Positions 32,263 to 41,854 of a stretch of 64,000 nucleotides of DNA are shown one piece after another (positions within the stretch are counted from its first letter, which is position 1; each line of letters opens with the position of its first letter). The notes under the pieces are model-generated. The model worked only from the letters and a program-made list of their open reading frames with translations. It ran no database searches and was not told where the DNA came from. The DNA is from Scheffersomyces stipitis CBS 6054. Lineage: Eukaryota > Ascomycota > Pichiomycetes > Serinales > Debaryomycetaceae. Position numbers and translations under genes: made by a program. The stretch covers positions 2,418,001-2,482,000 of the forward strand of contig NC_009042.1 in the NCBI RefSeq assembly GCF_000209165.1, in the 5' to 3' direction.

Positions 32263-33762
32263 CTAGGCTACTAACTCAAGCCACAAGTAGGGAGCAAATA
32301 CGATTACAGCAGTAAAGAATACAGCAAAGGCTTCCAAGAGAGCAATAGGGAATCCAGCCAAGCCTCTGTCTTTGAAGTTACAGTAGATAGCATAAAAAGC
32401 GACGCTGAAGAAGTGGTTAAACAACAACATTGGGAAGGGCAACATTCCTGACAACAACCCAATGGGGCCGGTTACACAGGACCCTCCTAACAAGAAGTAC
32501 TGGAAACAGCCTCTTTGCAAGATCTTGAGCGAATTTTTGTCGGCTGCAAACAACGAGTACAAGGCAACCGACAAGGTATTGATGACGGCGTCGAGATTCT
32601 TTCTCTTTCTGTGGAACTGCTTCAATATCCGGGACACTTCGTCATACTCCTCAAAATCAGCAATGTACGCAGGATGCAACAACTTAGCCAACAACACCGC
32701 ATCGTTCAAACCAACCGTCATACCACCACCGGTGAGAGGATGTCTCATATTTAGGGAGTCTCCCAACATTACCAATCCCTTGTGCTGGCTGCTGCCCTGT
32801 CTTCTGGCTGGCAAGTATTGGTTAGGCATGACTCTGTACTTGCCTCCTTCCAAGGCGATTTCGAAAGCCGGCTTGGTTTCTTCGGGCAACACGGGCAAGA
32901 CCTCGTTCTTCAAATAGTTGTACAACTCGTTGTTGGCACGCGAAGGTGGTTTCAACGATCTATAGGCACACAAGATTCTTGTCTCGGTAGGAGAGATCTG
33001 GTACACAATCACGGGGGCCTGGTCCCCCAAGATAACGTGGCCGTGGTGCTTGGCTGGCAATTTACAGTCGGTCATGTATAACCCTATGAAGTACGAGCCT
33101 ATGGTTGGTACATTGTTGCTGGACAACTCCTTTCTGAACTTGGAATAGATACCGTCACAGCAGATGGTCAACTTGGCATGGTAGTCCTTTGAGCCAACCA
33201 GTTCCTTAACCCTAACTCCAGTCACAATAGTGGAGTCGAAATTGTCTCTCAAGATCTTGACGACATTTCCCTCGACCCATTCTACGTTGGGCTCGTCTTT
33301 CACAATCTGTCTCAAGTTCTGTAAGAAGTCTCCATGGTGGAAAGCAACTCCTCTGACACGTTCGTCTTCGTCCCATTCGGAAGGACTCAAAGTCGAGTCT
33401 TCCTGTAACTTGTCGTTGCCATCTCTGACACAATCAGCCACCGGTTTCACAGGGTTCGTTCTAGCTGTATCTTCCTTTAATGGGTATGGGATCTGGATGT
33501 TCTTGTTGAAGTATTTGATGTAGTAACCTCTACAGTCGAAAGCCTCGATGTTGTTGATGGCCAGAATCATCCCCAACTCTCTGAGAGCCTTGACCCCGGC
33601 CGGCTGCATCAACTCCCCGACAATTCTGTCGGGCTTGGCCCAGTCTCTCTCTACAATCAATACCTTTCTGCCCTGTCTAGCTAAGGCTGTGGCGATGGCC
33701 GGTCCTACAACTCCGGCACCGATGACAATAACATCGTACTTGACATCCAATGGCGCGGTCAT
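32263..33762 (-). CDS. ERG1: Squalene epoxidase (squalene monooxygenase)
   Basis: FAD monooxygenase converting squalene to 2,3-oxidosqualene, the committed oxygen-dependent step of ergosterol synthesis in ER/lipid droplets and the target of allylamines. 499 residues (S. cerevisiae 496). N-terminal FAD fingerprint VIVIGAGVVGPAIATALARQGR then ERDW; central CCDGIYSKFR (DG motif); GDSLNMRHPLTGGGMTVGLND (GD motif) at about 336-356; two C-terminal hydrophobic segments anchor it. Upstream TCGTATA motifs at 34087 and 34354 fit Upc2 control. Also tandem with GCD6, 734 bp away. Confidence 0.97.
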   Translation of the reverse strand: MTAPLDVKYDVIVIGAGVVGPAIATALARQGRKVLIVERDWAKPDRIVGELMQPAGVKALRELGMILAINNIEAFDCRGYYIKYFNKNIQIPYPLKEDTARTNPVKPVADCVRDGNDKLQEDSTLSPSEWDEDERVRGVAFHHGDFLQNLRQIVKDEPNVEWVEGNVVKILRDNFDSTIVTGVRVKELVGSKDYHAKLTICCDGIYSKFRKELSSNNVPTIGSYFIGLYMTDCKLPAKHHGHVILGDQAPVIVYQISPTETRILCAYRSLKPPSRANNELYNYLKNEVLPVLPEETKPAFEIALEGGKYRVMPNQYLPARRQGSSQHKGLVMLGDSLNMRHPLTGGGMTVGLNDAVLLAKLLHPAYIADFEEYDEVSRILKQFHRKRKNLDAVINTLSVALYSLFAADKNSLKILQRGCFQYFLLGGSCVTGPIGLLSGMLPFPMLLFNHFFSVAFYAIYCNFKDRGLAGFPIALLEAFAVFFTAVIVFAPYLWLELVA

Positions 33763-34086
33763 AACGTTGTTGTCTGTGAATTTCTGTGTGTAAGGGGAAA
33801 AATTGCAAATACCTCCGGTGGTATATCACTGCAATAGTAAACAAGTGAGTGGAAAATTATTCTACTTGAAACAGATGCCTCAGAATGTTTTAGAACGTCA
33901 GCTGACAAAGTGAAATAGAACCCAGGTATGGCAACACGCTCGAGTCAACTGGTCTGGTGCGAAATCCCCGTGTATAAATAATAGCCAGAGGTGGAAGTAA
34001 TCTGAACCGTCTATGAAAATAAGACCACCAAAATCTACACTAAACGTACGTTAGCAGATGTCGTACAGAACAAAACTCTGTCTAGA

Positions 34087-34093
34087 TCGTATA
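34087..34093 (+). promoter_or_regulatory. SRE-like Upc2 core, ERG1 promoter proximal
   Basis: TCGTATA 325 bp upstream of the ERG1 ATG, followed 1 bp later by the variant ACGTATA. Matches the sterol response element core; one such 7-mer is expected by chance about every 8 kb counting both strands, so alone it is weak. Confidence 0.45.
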
Positions 34094-34353
34094 GACGTAT
34101 AGCCCCTGTGCAGGCGCTGATGATTTCGCAATTAAGCATATGATTTTGTAGTCAGGTGACTTACCTAGGACTGGAGCGATGGCATGTCCTTGGAGCATAC
34201 GACCGAAAAGATGAAATTGGGGGTACAACCTTTGTCACCTTGCTGATTTAGTGGCATTGTGTTTTACGATTAAATGATTTCTATTTATATAATGTTTAAT
34301 GTAGCGTGAATTAAATCTTTATTATAGAAGTCTACTCACCAAAGTTTATTCAG

Positions 34354-34360
34354 TCGTATA
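34354..34360 (+). promoter_or_regulatory. SRE-like Upc2 core, ERG1 promoter distal
   Basis: Second TCGTATA, 592 bp upstream of the ERG1 ATG and 137 bp downstream of the GCD6 stop. Confidence 0.4.
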
Positions 34361-34496
34361 ATTTTTAACTGCTGCTCTTCACCAAATCGGTCTATACGGC
34401 GGCGTGCAGGACATTATATATAATGGCTGCAACAGTATTATAGTACTACTGCCAATGTCTGCAACACTCCCATATTCACTTTAAAGGTGAACGACT

Positions 34497-36677
34497 TTAA
34501 TCGCTTTCTTCGTCACTTTCCTCTTCTTCTGCGTCCTGTAACCAAGTAATGAACTGGCCGGTCAACGTTCTCACAGATTGGATGTCTTTGTCTTCGTCGC
34601 CTTCGTTGTCCTTCCACCAGTTCAAGATCTGGTCTTCTTCCACAATGTCCAATTCATATAAGATTCTCACGGCAAGAAACAACACTATCTGGTTATATGC
34701 TTTGTCCAACTTGGCAATCTTGTCCTGGAGAATGTTCAACAAGTCAACTTGCTCTTCTTCGCTGAAGACTTGACGTTTGAACATAGGGCCCCACTGCGTA
34801 AAGATCTTGGTTGTAGCTTCTTTTGCAGCCAAAGTATCGGTAGTGATGTACTCTACAATCTTTTGCAAGAGAACTTGACAAGTAGCCAACCTGACTTCGT
34901 GGTATGTGACATTCATCGACATTCTCAAGGTATTCAATTCTAAAAGTGCCGTATCCAAGTCGTGGTTATTTTCCAAGGCTCTGTGGACTGTTGCCTCAGC
35001 TTCCTTAGCGAAATCTTCCTCTTCATCGTCAGAAAAGGCTCCACCTTCAAAGTCTGTAGAAATAACAGAGTTCGAAGATAATCTTCTAGTTCTAGAGTGA
35101 GAACGCTTCTTGCCCTTACGGTTAGAGATGGAGGCGATAGAATCGTCTGAGACGTTCAAATGCTTGAATTGATAGATGATTCCCGAGTATTGATCGCCAT
35201 ACTCAGATTCGCTCTCATCATCGACTGCTCTATCAGAAACATACAAGTATCCATCACCATCCTCGCCAACCAAGTCGATATCCTTGATATTCAACTCGAT
35301 GTGTGGAATGGCAGGCTGCTGTGCGTCCTCGTCTACGTCTGAAGCGTCCGTGTCGAAAGAATCACTATCAAACAGATCCTTAAGAATAGGCTTCTCCACA
35401 ATTCTTACATGGTGCGAGATGTGCTTGTTGTTGCCGATCTTAACGTTGAATCCAATGACGGAGCCAGGACTCAACGTCACATTTGATCCAATCAGAGCAT
35501 CACCAGCTATTATGGTATGGTTGAGAACAGAGTTGTCTTCGATGACTGAATTCTCCCAAATGTACGAGTTGTTTATAATGACATTTTTGCCGATCCTACA
35601 GTTTCTGCCGATAACAGACTTCTTGATCGAAGAACCCTCGCCAACAGTAGTATTAGCACCAATAGACGTACAGCTTCCAATCTTACACGATTGCGCTAAC
35701 ACGACCTTCTCTTCCTTGTAGATATGACTGAACTCGTAAGTATACGAGTTATTTTCGATCAAGTTGGCATCTGGAACCAATGGGTAACACCATCTGGCTA
35801 GAACATCTTGTGAAACGGCATCGTATGTTGCCCAGCTCTCTACTCTTGCAGCATACTCAGCGCTATTTTCTGAGATGTAAGCGTAGATACTCTTCTTCAC
35901 CAAGTCTGAAGTTAACACACCCTTGAGGAAATCGCTTCTCAACGTCTGGTAATCAAAGTTGTCCTGGAAGATCTGGGGCACATGAGGTGTACAGATATCG
36001 ACGTAACAATCGATCAAGTCGTTTCTGATAACAAACTCATCTTCAATGTCTTCTATCAATTCCGGATCTATGCTGATGCTAGACTTTGCTCCGTCTACTG
36101 GAGGAATTCCCTGGTAGAACAAACATCTGTCGGTCTTTTTATCCAATATGAATGTGGCAGGATCCACGTGTGATCTAGTTCTATGCAATGGTGATGCCTG
36201 ATTGAGCACCATGGTGACGATGTGTTCCTTGTCCTGGAGTTTCTTCTGTTTGTGGAAGTTCATGGCTCTTTCGAAATCGATGTTGGTAACCACGTCACCA
36301 GAAACTAAGAGAAAATCGCCCGTTATCAAACCTCGGTTATCCAAATCTCTCATGGCATCACCTACGGATCTCGATTCCAAGGACATAACGGTATGGATCA
36401 AGAATGGCGAATTTTTGGAATTCCACTTTGAGTTCAAGATATACTGCTGGATCTGCTCAGCATGAGACGAACACATTAAATGGACCTCGTTTACACCAGC
36501 CTTGGCAAGAAACTCCAATGTATACTCAATTAATGGAACATTGGCCAATGGCAATAAACATCTGGGCTTAACTGACGTCAAGGGCATAAATCTTGTCTCG
36601 AACGAATCTGTCAAGACGATGGCCTGGAATCGCTCATCTTGAACAGATTCCTTCGACTTTTTGTTCTTGGGAGGCAT
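34497..36677 (-). CDS. GCD6: Translation initiation factor eIF2B epsilon subunit
   Basis: Catalytic subunit of eIF2B, the guanine nucleotide exchange factor for eIF2. 726 residues (S. cerevisiae Gcd6 712). Order: nucleotidyltransferase-like domain from about 17 (FQAIVLTDSFETRFMPLT, PRCLLPLANVPLIEYTLEFL), left-handed beta-helix hexapeptide repeats around 320-425 (VIGRNCRIGKNVIINNSYIWE), an acidic linker, and the C-terminal W2/HEAT domain from about 560 containing the exchange activity, ending in a run of E/D (EEEESDEESD). Start ATG 36677 followed by a Lys-rich MPPKNKKSK. Confidence 0.95.
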   Translation of the reverse strand: MPPKNKKSKESVQDERFQAIVLTDSFETRFMPLTSVKPRCLLPLANVPLIEYTLEFLAKAGVNEVHLMCSSHAEQIQQYILNSKWNSKNSPFLIHTVMSLESRSVGDAMRDLDNRGLITGDFLLVSGDVVTNIDFERAMNFHKQKKLQDKEHIVTMVLNQASPLHRTRSHVDPATFILDKKTDRCLFYQGIPPVDGAKSSISIDPELIEDIEDEFVIRNDLIDCYVDICTPHVPQIFQDNFDYQTLRSDFLKGVLTSDLVKKSIYAYISENSAEYAARVESWATYDAVSQDVLARWCYPLVPDANLIENNSYTYEFSHIYKEEKVVLAQSCKIGSCTSIGANTTVGEGSSIKKSVIGRNCRIGKNVIINNSYIWENSVIEDNSVLNHTIIAGDALIGSNVTLSPGSVIGFNVKIGNNKHISHHVRIVEKPILKDLFDSDSFDTDASDVDEDAQQPAIPHIELNIKDIDLVGEDGDGYLYVSDRAVDDESESEYGDQYSGIIYQFKHLNVSDDSIASISNRKGKKRSHSRTRRLSSNSVISTDFEGGAFSDDEEEDFAKEAEATVHRALENNHDLDTALLELNTLRMSMNVTYHEVRLATCQVLLQKIVEYITTDTLAAKEATTKIFTQWGPMFKRQVFSEEEQVDLLNILQDKIAKLDKAYNQIVLFLAVRILYELDIVEEDQILNWWKDNEGDEDKDIQSVRTLTGQFITWLQDAEEEESDEESD

Positions 36678-37031
36678 TTCTATTAGGGCAGAGTTGAACC
36701 ACTGGTTCTATATAAGACAATCGTAAAAGCGCTTCCGTGCGGGTTTCAAAGGATTTATGGTATTGAAAAAGATTGTACTATGAATCATAACCAGAGCAGA
36801 GGGTTCAAAAAAAGTGAAAAAAAGCTAAATCACGTGATTTTCTACAAATGAATACTAAACCTCTTTGCGCTTGTCTATAGATATCCATACGGGGCCATAA
36901 CGATGATAAATAACGTTCTATTCATTGTATTCTAATATGGAAAGTCTCAGACTTTAATAAATAGTGTCAGCAAAAAACAATTGTAACTGGTGAAAAATAT
37001 ATACAAGGATTTATAGGACCTGTAGTTAGCT
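36678..37031. other. GCD6-RCF2 intergenic region
   Basis: 354 bp of GCD6 upstream and RCF2 3' sequence. One CACGTG at about 36833; no ORF. Confidence 0.45.
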
Positions 37032-37739
37032 CTAGTTGTTAGCAACTGGTGAGGTTGGTGTGGAAGAAGCAGTGGAGACGGCGGCGGCTGCGGCAGCTGC
37101 TGCAGCTGCTTGTTCTTCTTTTCTCTTTTTCAAATTAGCAAGAATCTGTTGTTCTTCAGCTTCCTTTTCTAACAAAACCTTCTTCCATTCAGGAATGGGA
37201 GGAGGTCTTGTCTTGTTGATTTCCTCTTCCTTCATTGCCAACAAGATGGTACTCAACAACAAGATTATGGTAATTCCCTGGGCATACATTCTGGCCTGGA
37301 CAGCCTTTTGAGCTGTGGTCATGATTTTGTCTCTGTTGACCAACACCCACGAGCCGTACAACGATGCAGCCCATGTGGAGATGATAATCTTGTACTTGTT
37401 ATCGTTCAAGACGGTGAAGGCTCTGTCTGATGTAGACAATTGATTCCATTGTCTGAACTCTTCCAAGATCTTCTTCTCTTCGTATTCAGACGAATGCATC
37501 TTTTTGTCGAATTCCCAGGAACCCTGGTCTGCCCAGAAGGCACCCACTGCGACGGTGGGCATAGTTATGATACAGGTCTTGATAGAGGCATTGAATCCAT
37601 TGAATCTGGCTGTATGTCTTGTTTTCAAGTACGAGAAGAGTCCAACCGACAAGATGGATCCATAGAACATCCCCTTCAACCCTTCCGAGGTGATGTGGGA
37701 GATGTGGGCTTGTTTTTCTTCGTTGGTGATGATTTTCAT
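37032..37739 (-). CDS. RCF2: Respiratory supercomplex factor 2
   Basis: Mitochondrial inner-membrane HIG1-type protein that stabilises complex III-IV supercomplexes. 235 residues. Begins MKIITNEEKQAH as in the family; hydrophobic segments near 21-40 and 55-70, then the C-terminal HIG1 region around 100-170 (WAASLYGSWVLVNRD, AQKAVQARMYAQGITIILLL). After KTRPPPIPEWK there is a charged helix, an alanine run of about ten residues, and a Ser/Thr/Pro tail. The alanine run is encoded by mixed GCN codons, so it is not a simple triplet expansion. Divergent from CTR2. Confidence 0.9.
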   Translation of the reverse strand: MKIITNEEKQAHISHITSEGLKGMFYGSILSVGLFSYLKTRHTARFNGFNASIKTCIITMPTVAVGAFWADQGSWEFDKKMHSSEYEEKKILEEFRQWNQLSTSDRAFTVLNDNKYKIIISTWAASLYGSWVLVNRDKIMTTAQKAVQARMYAQGITIILLLSTILLAMKEEEINKTRPPPIPEWKKVLLEKEAEEQQILANLKKRKEEQAAAAAAAAAAVSTASSTPTSPVANN

Positions 37740-38266
37740 AGTGCGTTGTGTAGTGTCTTGTAGATAGCTGAAGAGTAATTTGGTATTCAGGTATTCTCTA
37801 TTTGATCTTTTTGACAGAAAATATGAATATACGTCTATACAATGATAAGACCCGGACTAGCTTATCTGTCTACACTAGGATTGAAGCCTGTTTAACGATA
37901 CTTTTGGAAAGAACCGTGGGTGAAAATTCTTTTTTTTTTTCGTATCCACTATCGGAATATAAATTCGGTATAGGACGATTCGATAGAGTTGCGGTAATTT
38001 TCCACGATGCACTCCTGCTGAGAAGGTATATGCAACATAGTTAACTTTAATACGCTAAATTGATTTTGAGTTTATCCTTTAATTGTTACTAGTCTTTGAA
38101 TTCAGGGGTTATACCGTCTTGTTCAGTTGAGCTAAGAGTTACAATTTGCTTCTAAAGGTTATTCAACTACTATCATTTTCGTTTGCAGGGCTGTACTTTT
38201 TCAGATTAAGCGAGATATAAACATTTCATTTCTGCGCTGTTACCTTCGTTTGAAAACTACTGAATA
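37740..38266. other. RCF2-CTR2 divergent promoter
   Basis: 527 bp upstream of both genes. A run of 12 T at about 37929 could be a nucleosome-depleting tract. No gene and no recognisable copper-response element. Confidence 0.45.
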
Positions 38267-38826
38267 ATGGACCACTCTTCTCACCATTCTGGCCATACTC
38301 TTGCCTCGGCCAACTCCATGGAGCATGGAATGCCAGGTATGGATCATGATGATATGTGCTCTATGAACGTATGTATTCTGATATTATTACCCATATAGGG
38401 CCAGGCAAGTTACTAACAATTGTCCAGATGCTCTTCACTTGGAACTGGAAAAATACCTGTGTTGTGTTCAAATGGTGGCACATAAGAACATTGCCCGGTT
38501 TTGTTTTCTCGGTGCTTGCTGTGATTCTATTCACTGCTGGCTACGAATTGCTCAAGTCTTGGGTTAACAGATGGCAGTTGGGCTATGTCAATGTGTTGTC
38601 TGGTGCATCTGCTTCCAGCTCTGAGGTTGCTATTAGAAGATACAAGTTCAAGAGGTCGTTGTTCTACGGATTACAAGTCGGCTATTCTTTCTTGTTGATG
38701 TTGGTGTTCATGACTTACAATGGTTGGCTCATGATCGCTGTCGCAGTAGGTGCAGCTTTGGGCAACTACTTGTGGGGCTCTCTGTCGCCTGATTCAAATG
38801 TCACAAGAGACATGTCCTGTCATTAG
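38267..38826 (+). CDS. CTR2: Vacuolar copper transporter Ctr2 (spliced)
   Basis: Low-affinity copper transporter that releases copper from the vacuole; Ctr family trimer. Two exons, 38267-38368 and 38428-38826, 166 residues. The 59-nt intron has donor GTATGT at 38369, branch TACTAAC at 38411-38417 and acceptor TCCAG ending 38427, phase 0; reading through meets a stop. Exon 1 is a His/Met-rich lumenal N-terminus (MDHSSHHSGH, MPGMDHDDM) ending CSMN, joined to MLFTWNWKNTCVVFKWWHI. Three membrane segments follow; the second has MLVFMTYN (MxxxM motif) and the third GAALGNYLWG (GxxxG). Ends in CH. Close to S. cerevisiae Ctr2. Confidence 0.93.
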
Positions 38827-39423
38827 AATAGATAAACTAATATACGACGCTTCTATTGGCTGGTTGCGTAACATTATATCTCATCCTGGAGATGAGCAAT
38901 TTGTGTTCTTGTTTAGGAAGTTGTTTTCTATAGCTCGTATGTGTAGAAGCAGATAAGTTAGTGATGAAGAAAAATAAAGATTATGTTTTGAAAGCATTCC
39001 ACAATGTGTTCAGTTGTTTGCCCCAGCTTTCGAAAATGTTGTAGTTAGTTCCCCATAGCAATTTCGCAGTAATCCCATGGTGAAGATTTGATGACTGTGA
39101 AAATATATAATGGATATAGAGTACAACGAGAGATGATAGCAATATTTGATTTCTTCAGATCAAATACCTTTACACCATCAGGGAATATTCATGTTGTATT
39201 TCTTTGTTATGACTCTTCAAGGAAATTTTCGAATATTGGTACAATAGTTCGTTAAATTGATTGCAAATACCAGAAATAATTGCGAAAAATTGTAACACTA
39301 GAAAACAAATAATAACGATATTGTTTCTTGTATTCTACATCAATGTAAACCCAGTATGACTACAATCACTTAAACTTTCGTCCTCTTTGGTTATTGTACC
39401 CTGAATAGGAGAAATACTAATCA
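38827..39423. other. CTR2 3' region to decayed ORF
   Basis: 597 bp, AT-rich, no intact gene. No LTR-like TG...CA structure found, although tRNA flanks in yeasts often hold retrotransposon remnants. Confidence 0.4.
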
Positions 39424-39764
39424 ATGATTGGCAGTAGTTGTAGGAGAACGTCTTCGCACTTGAACAAGGAGTCAGGTAGTAAAAAAGCACAACTATTCAG
39501 AATACGAGAAGACGAAAAGAACATAACTTTTAGTAACACCGTTCCCCAACTCAAAAGATACAACACCACGTCCCCGTAATGTTATTCCCATCGAAGCGCA
39601 AGAGAATAGAGCAAGACCTCTACGAGGTGCATCAAATATTGCTCCAGAGACAAAACCACACAAACATCAAGAATATGCCCAATATCCAGAATATTTAGCT
39701 TAAGTCCCTGAGAGACAACCAATTATCTTCTTGTCGAGGATTCATACCAAATTTATCATTTTAA
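39424..39764 (+). pseudogene. Decayed protein-coding segment, about 113 codons
   Basis: Two consecutive frames look coding. Frame A (39424-39579, 51 codons) starts MIGSSCRRTSSHLNKESG and contains FRIREDEKNITFSNTV then LKRYN. It ends TAA overlapping an ATG (TAATG, 39577-39581) of frame B, which starts MLFPSKRKRIEQDLYEVHQI, meets a TAG at 39696-39698 and continues in frame to SSCRGFIPNLSF and TAA at 39762. Both parts have native codon use and a charged, nuclear-protein-like composition. Reading them as one gene needs one frame change and one nonsense repair, so a pseudogene is the simplest view. The family is unknown; a pair of tiny real ORFs cannot be excluded. Confidence 0.4.
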
Positions 39765-40057
39765 GAACTATTTTTCAATATAGAATGTATTACCATTAAA
39801 ACCATACCTAGTTTATCGTCAATATGCAGTCTTTTTACGAAGTGGCATGTACTGAAATCCAAACCATTTGCTACAAAGAATATAAATCTTCTTATAATCC
39901 ATATCGAAGTGTGGAGGAGATACTAGGATAGAACCTCCGGTTGATACCACCTAAAAATATAGGTCATATCCTTGGAAAACTGTAAAAATGCCACAATATG
40001 GTAGCGCAGAAAAAGACAAGACGTCTGGGAAAAATGCTTAGGTTTATGACGCAAGGT

Positions 40058-40179
40058 GCTCCAGTGGCGCAGAGGTTAGCGCTTCGTGCTTATAGCCGTG
40101 TTACGACGATATGGTTATACCATAAGTCACGGTCGTGTGAGGAACGCGACGGTCGTGGGTTCAAACCCCTCCTGGAGCA
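40058..40179 (+). tRNA. tRNA-Ile(UAU) with intron
   Basis: Isoleucine tRNA reading AUA. Exons 40058-40094 and 40144-40179 (73 nt mature), intron 40095-40143 (49 nt) at the canonical site between positions 37 and 38. Acceptor stem GCTCCAG/CTGGAGC is perfect with discriminator A; D-stem GCGC/GCGC; anticodon stem TCGTG/CGCGA with one wobble pair; loop CTTATAA, anticodon TAT at 40091-40093. T-loop TTCAAAC is standard, but the T-stem GTGGG/CCCTC has a T-T mismatch at its second pair. The exons closely match S. cerevisiae tRNA-Ile(UAU), which is also spliced. A T-rich run follows within 10 bp, a Pol III terminator. Confidence 0.93.
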
Positions 40180-40462
40180 TTTTGTCTTTTCTTATTTTTT
40201 TGAATTTTTAAGTGACATTAAGATGGTAGATGGTAGTAAATAGTAAACACTATCCCTAGAAGTATCCGCATTCTAGTGATATAAGGCAAATGGCATCTGG
40301 TGTATATTACTTGATCTATGATAATTTTCTTGCACAAAATTACTGCGGTGCGGATGTGAAATATTCAAGCATCTCATCTAATTTTTTTTGCACTCAAATA
40401 AATTTATTGAGAGACAAGATCGACAAGCTTCCTGACTGAAAAGTACCTAAACATTTACCAAG

Positions 40463-41767
40463 ATGGCTGAGAAAGTGAGATACTATTTGGAACAGTCTGT
40501 TCCCGAGTTAGAGGACTTGAAGAGCAAGGGCCTTTTTGAAAAAAATGAAATCACCATGATTATGAGAAGAAGAACCGACTTCGAGCACAGAATCCAAGGC
40601 AGGGGAAGTAAGCCTAGAGATTTCACCAAATACGCAGAATTTGAAGTTAACTTGGAGAAATTGAGAAAGAAGAGATACAGCAGATTATCAAAAGTAGGGG
40701 TTATTGACACCAAGCCCAGCATTAGTGACTGGGCTGGAACTAGAAGAATCATGTTCATTTTTGAGAGAGCTACTAGAAGATATCCAGGTGACTTGGACTT
40801 ATGGTCGCAATACTTGAAGTTTGCCAAATCAAATGGTGCTATAAAGGTTATTTATAAGGTTTATTCTAGACTTTTGCAATTACAACCCCGTAATATAGAT
40901 GCTTGGTTATCTGCGGCAAAGTATGAGTTCGAAACCAATGCCAACGCAAAGGGAGCAAGAATGCTTTTCCAAAGAGGGTTAAGATTGAATCCAGAATCGT
41001 TGGAATTGTGGTTGAGCTATGCCCAATTCGAGTTGACGTATATATCGAGATTACTTGCCAGAAGAAAAGTTTTGGGTCTCATAACTGAAAAGCAACAGCT
41101 GGACGAAATGACTAGCCAGCAAGAAAGATTAGCCAAGTCTATTGCAGACTCAGCCATAGGTGATGACGACAAAGACTTTAACGATGATAAGATCGAATTG
41201 CCTTCAACAGAAGAAATGAAAGAACAATTGCATCACTTACCCGAAGCAGACATGAACATGTTGGGTAATCCCGAAACCAATCCAGCCTTGAGAGGAGACG
41301 TAGCGTTAACAGTTTTTGACTTGTGTGTTCCTGCAATTATCAAGAGCATTCCTGAATTTTCTACTGTAGTCAATGCTCAAGACAAGACTTTCGAGGTTGT
41401 TGACCATTTCTTATCCATGATCGACTTGTTCGAGGACCTCAACAGAGACCACTTATACTTACACATCTTGAACTTTTTACAAAGTAATTATCCTCATGAT
41501 TTACGTACAAGTTTGATCGACATATGTTTGCCTATCAGAAATGTTAAACGGACCAGCCCTCAGTTGTCCGAGTTGTTACAATTGGCCGTTAATAAATTCA
41601 TTGCATACAAGTCTAAGTTGAGAGACTTACAAGAGAAGGATACATTAACTAACTTATTCGTTAACCAGCTTACAAACCAGTTCTTGAGCACTCACGAAGT
41701 CGCTGATGGTTCTGAAAAGATAGACACTTTATTAAGAGCCATTATTAAGAAGTGCCGCACCATCTAG
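40463..41767 (+). CDS. UTP6: U3 snoRNP / SSU processome protein Utp6
   Basis: Nucleolar component of the UtpB part of the SSU processome, needed for 18S rRNA maturation. 434 residues (S. cerevisiae 440). N-terminus MAEKVRYYLEQSVPELEDL and RRRTDFEHRIQGRGSKPRDF are family hallmarks; HAT/TPR-like helical repeats follow from about 90 (RRIMFIFERATRRYPGDLDLWSQYLKF, NIDAWLSAAKYEFE, GLRLNPESLELWLSYAQFEL). The middle carries an acidic DDDKDFNDDK segment, then a helical C-terminus. Single exon. Convergent with the unrecognised membrane protein gene. Confidence 0.93.
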   Translation: MAEKVRYYLEQSVPELEDLKSKGLFEKNEITMIMRRRTDFEHRIQGRGSKPRDFTKYAEFEVNLEKLRKKRYSRLSKVGVIDTKPSISDWAGTRRIMFIFERATRRYPGDLDLWSQYLKFAKSNGAIKVIYKVYSRLLQLQPRNIDAWLSAAKYEFETNANAKGARMLFQRGLRLNPESLELWLSYAQFELTYISRLLARRKVLGLITEKQQLDEMTSQQERLAKSIADSAIGDDDKDFNDDKIELPSTEEMKEQLHHLPEADMNMLGNPETNPALRGDVALTVFDLCVPAIIKSIPEFSTVVNAQDKTFEVVDHFLSMIDLFEDLNRDHLYLHILNFLQSNYPHDLRTSLIDICLPIRNVKRTSPQLSELLQLAVNKFIAYKSKLRDLQEKDTLTNLFVNQLTNQFLSTHEVADGSEKIDTLLRAIIKKCRTI

Positions 41768-41854
41768 AATAGATAGACATTAATACATAAATATAGAACT
41801 ATAGACTGTGGTGGAACTAGAACTACAACGACTAATAGAAGTGGGACTCATAAA

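Larger units (their letters stand above)
33763..34496. promoter_or_regulatory. ERG1 promoter region
   Basis: 734 bp between ERG1 start and GCD6 stop, no ORF. Contains two TCGTATA cores and a close variant ACGTATA at 34095-34101. Confidence 0.55.

Noticed and set aside
37075..37110. Triplet expansion in RCF2 alanine tract
   Set aside because: Encoded by mixed GCC/GCT/GCA/GCG codons, so not a homogeneous microsatellite.
39354..39440. Intron-like GTATGA ... TACTAAT ... GGCAG just before the decayed segment
   Set aside because: The upstream exon would have no open frame, and donor and branch are both imperfect.
38827..40057. Possible LTR retrotransposon remnant beside the tRNA
   Set aside because: No TG...CA paired ends, target duplication or integrase/reverse-transcriptase residues found.
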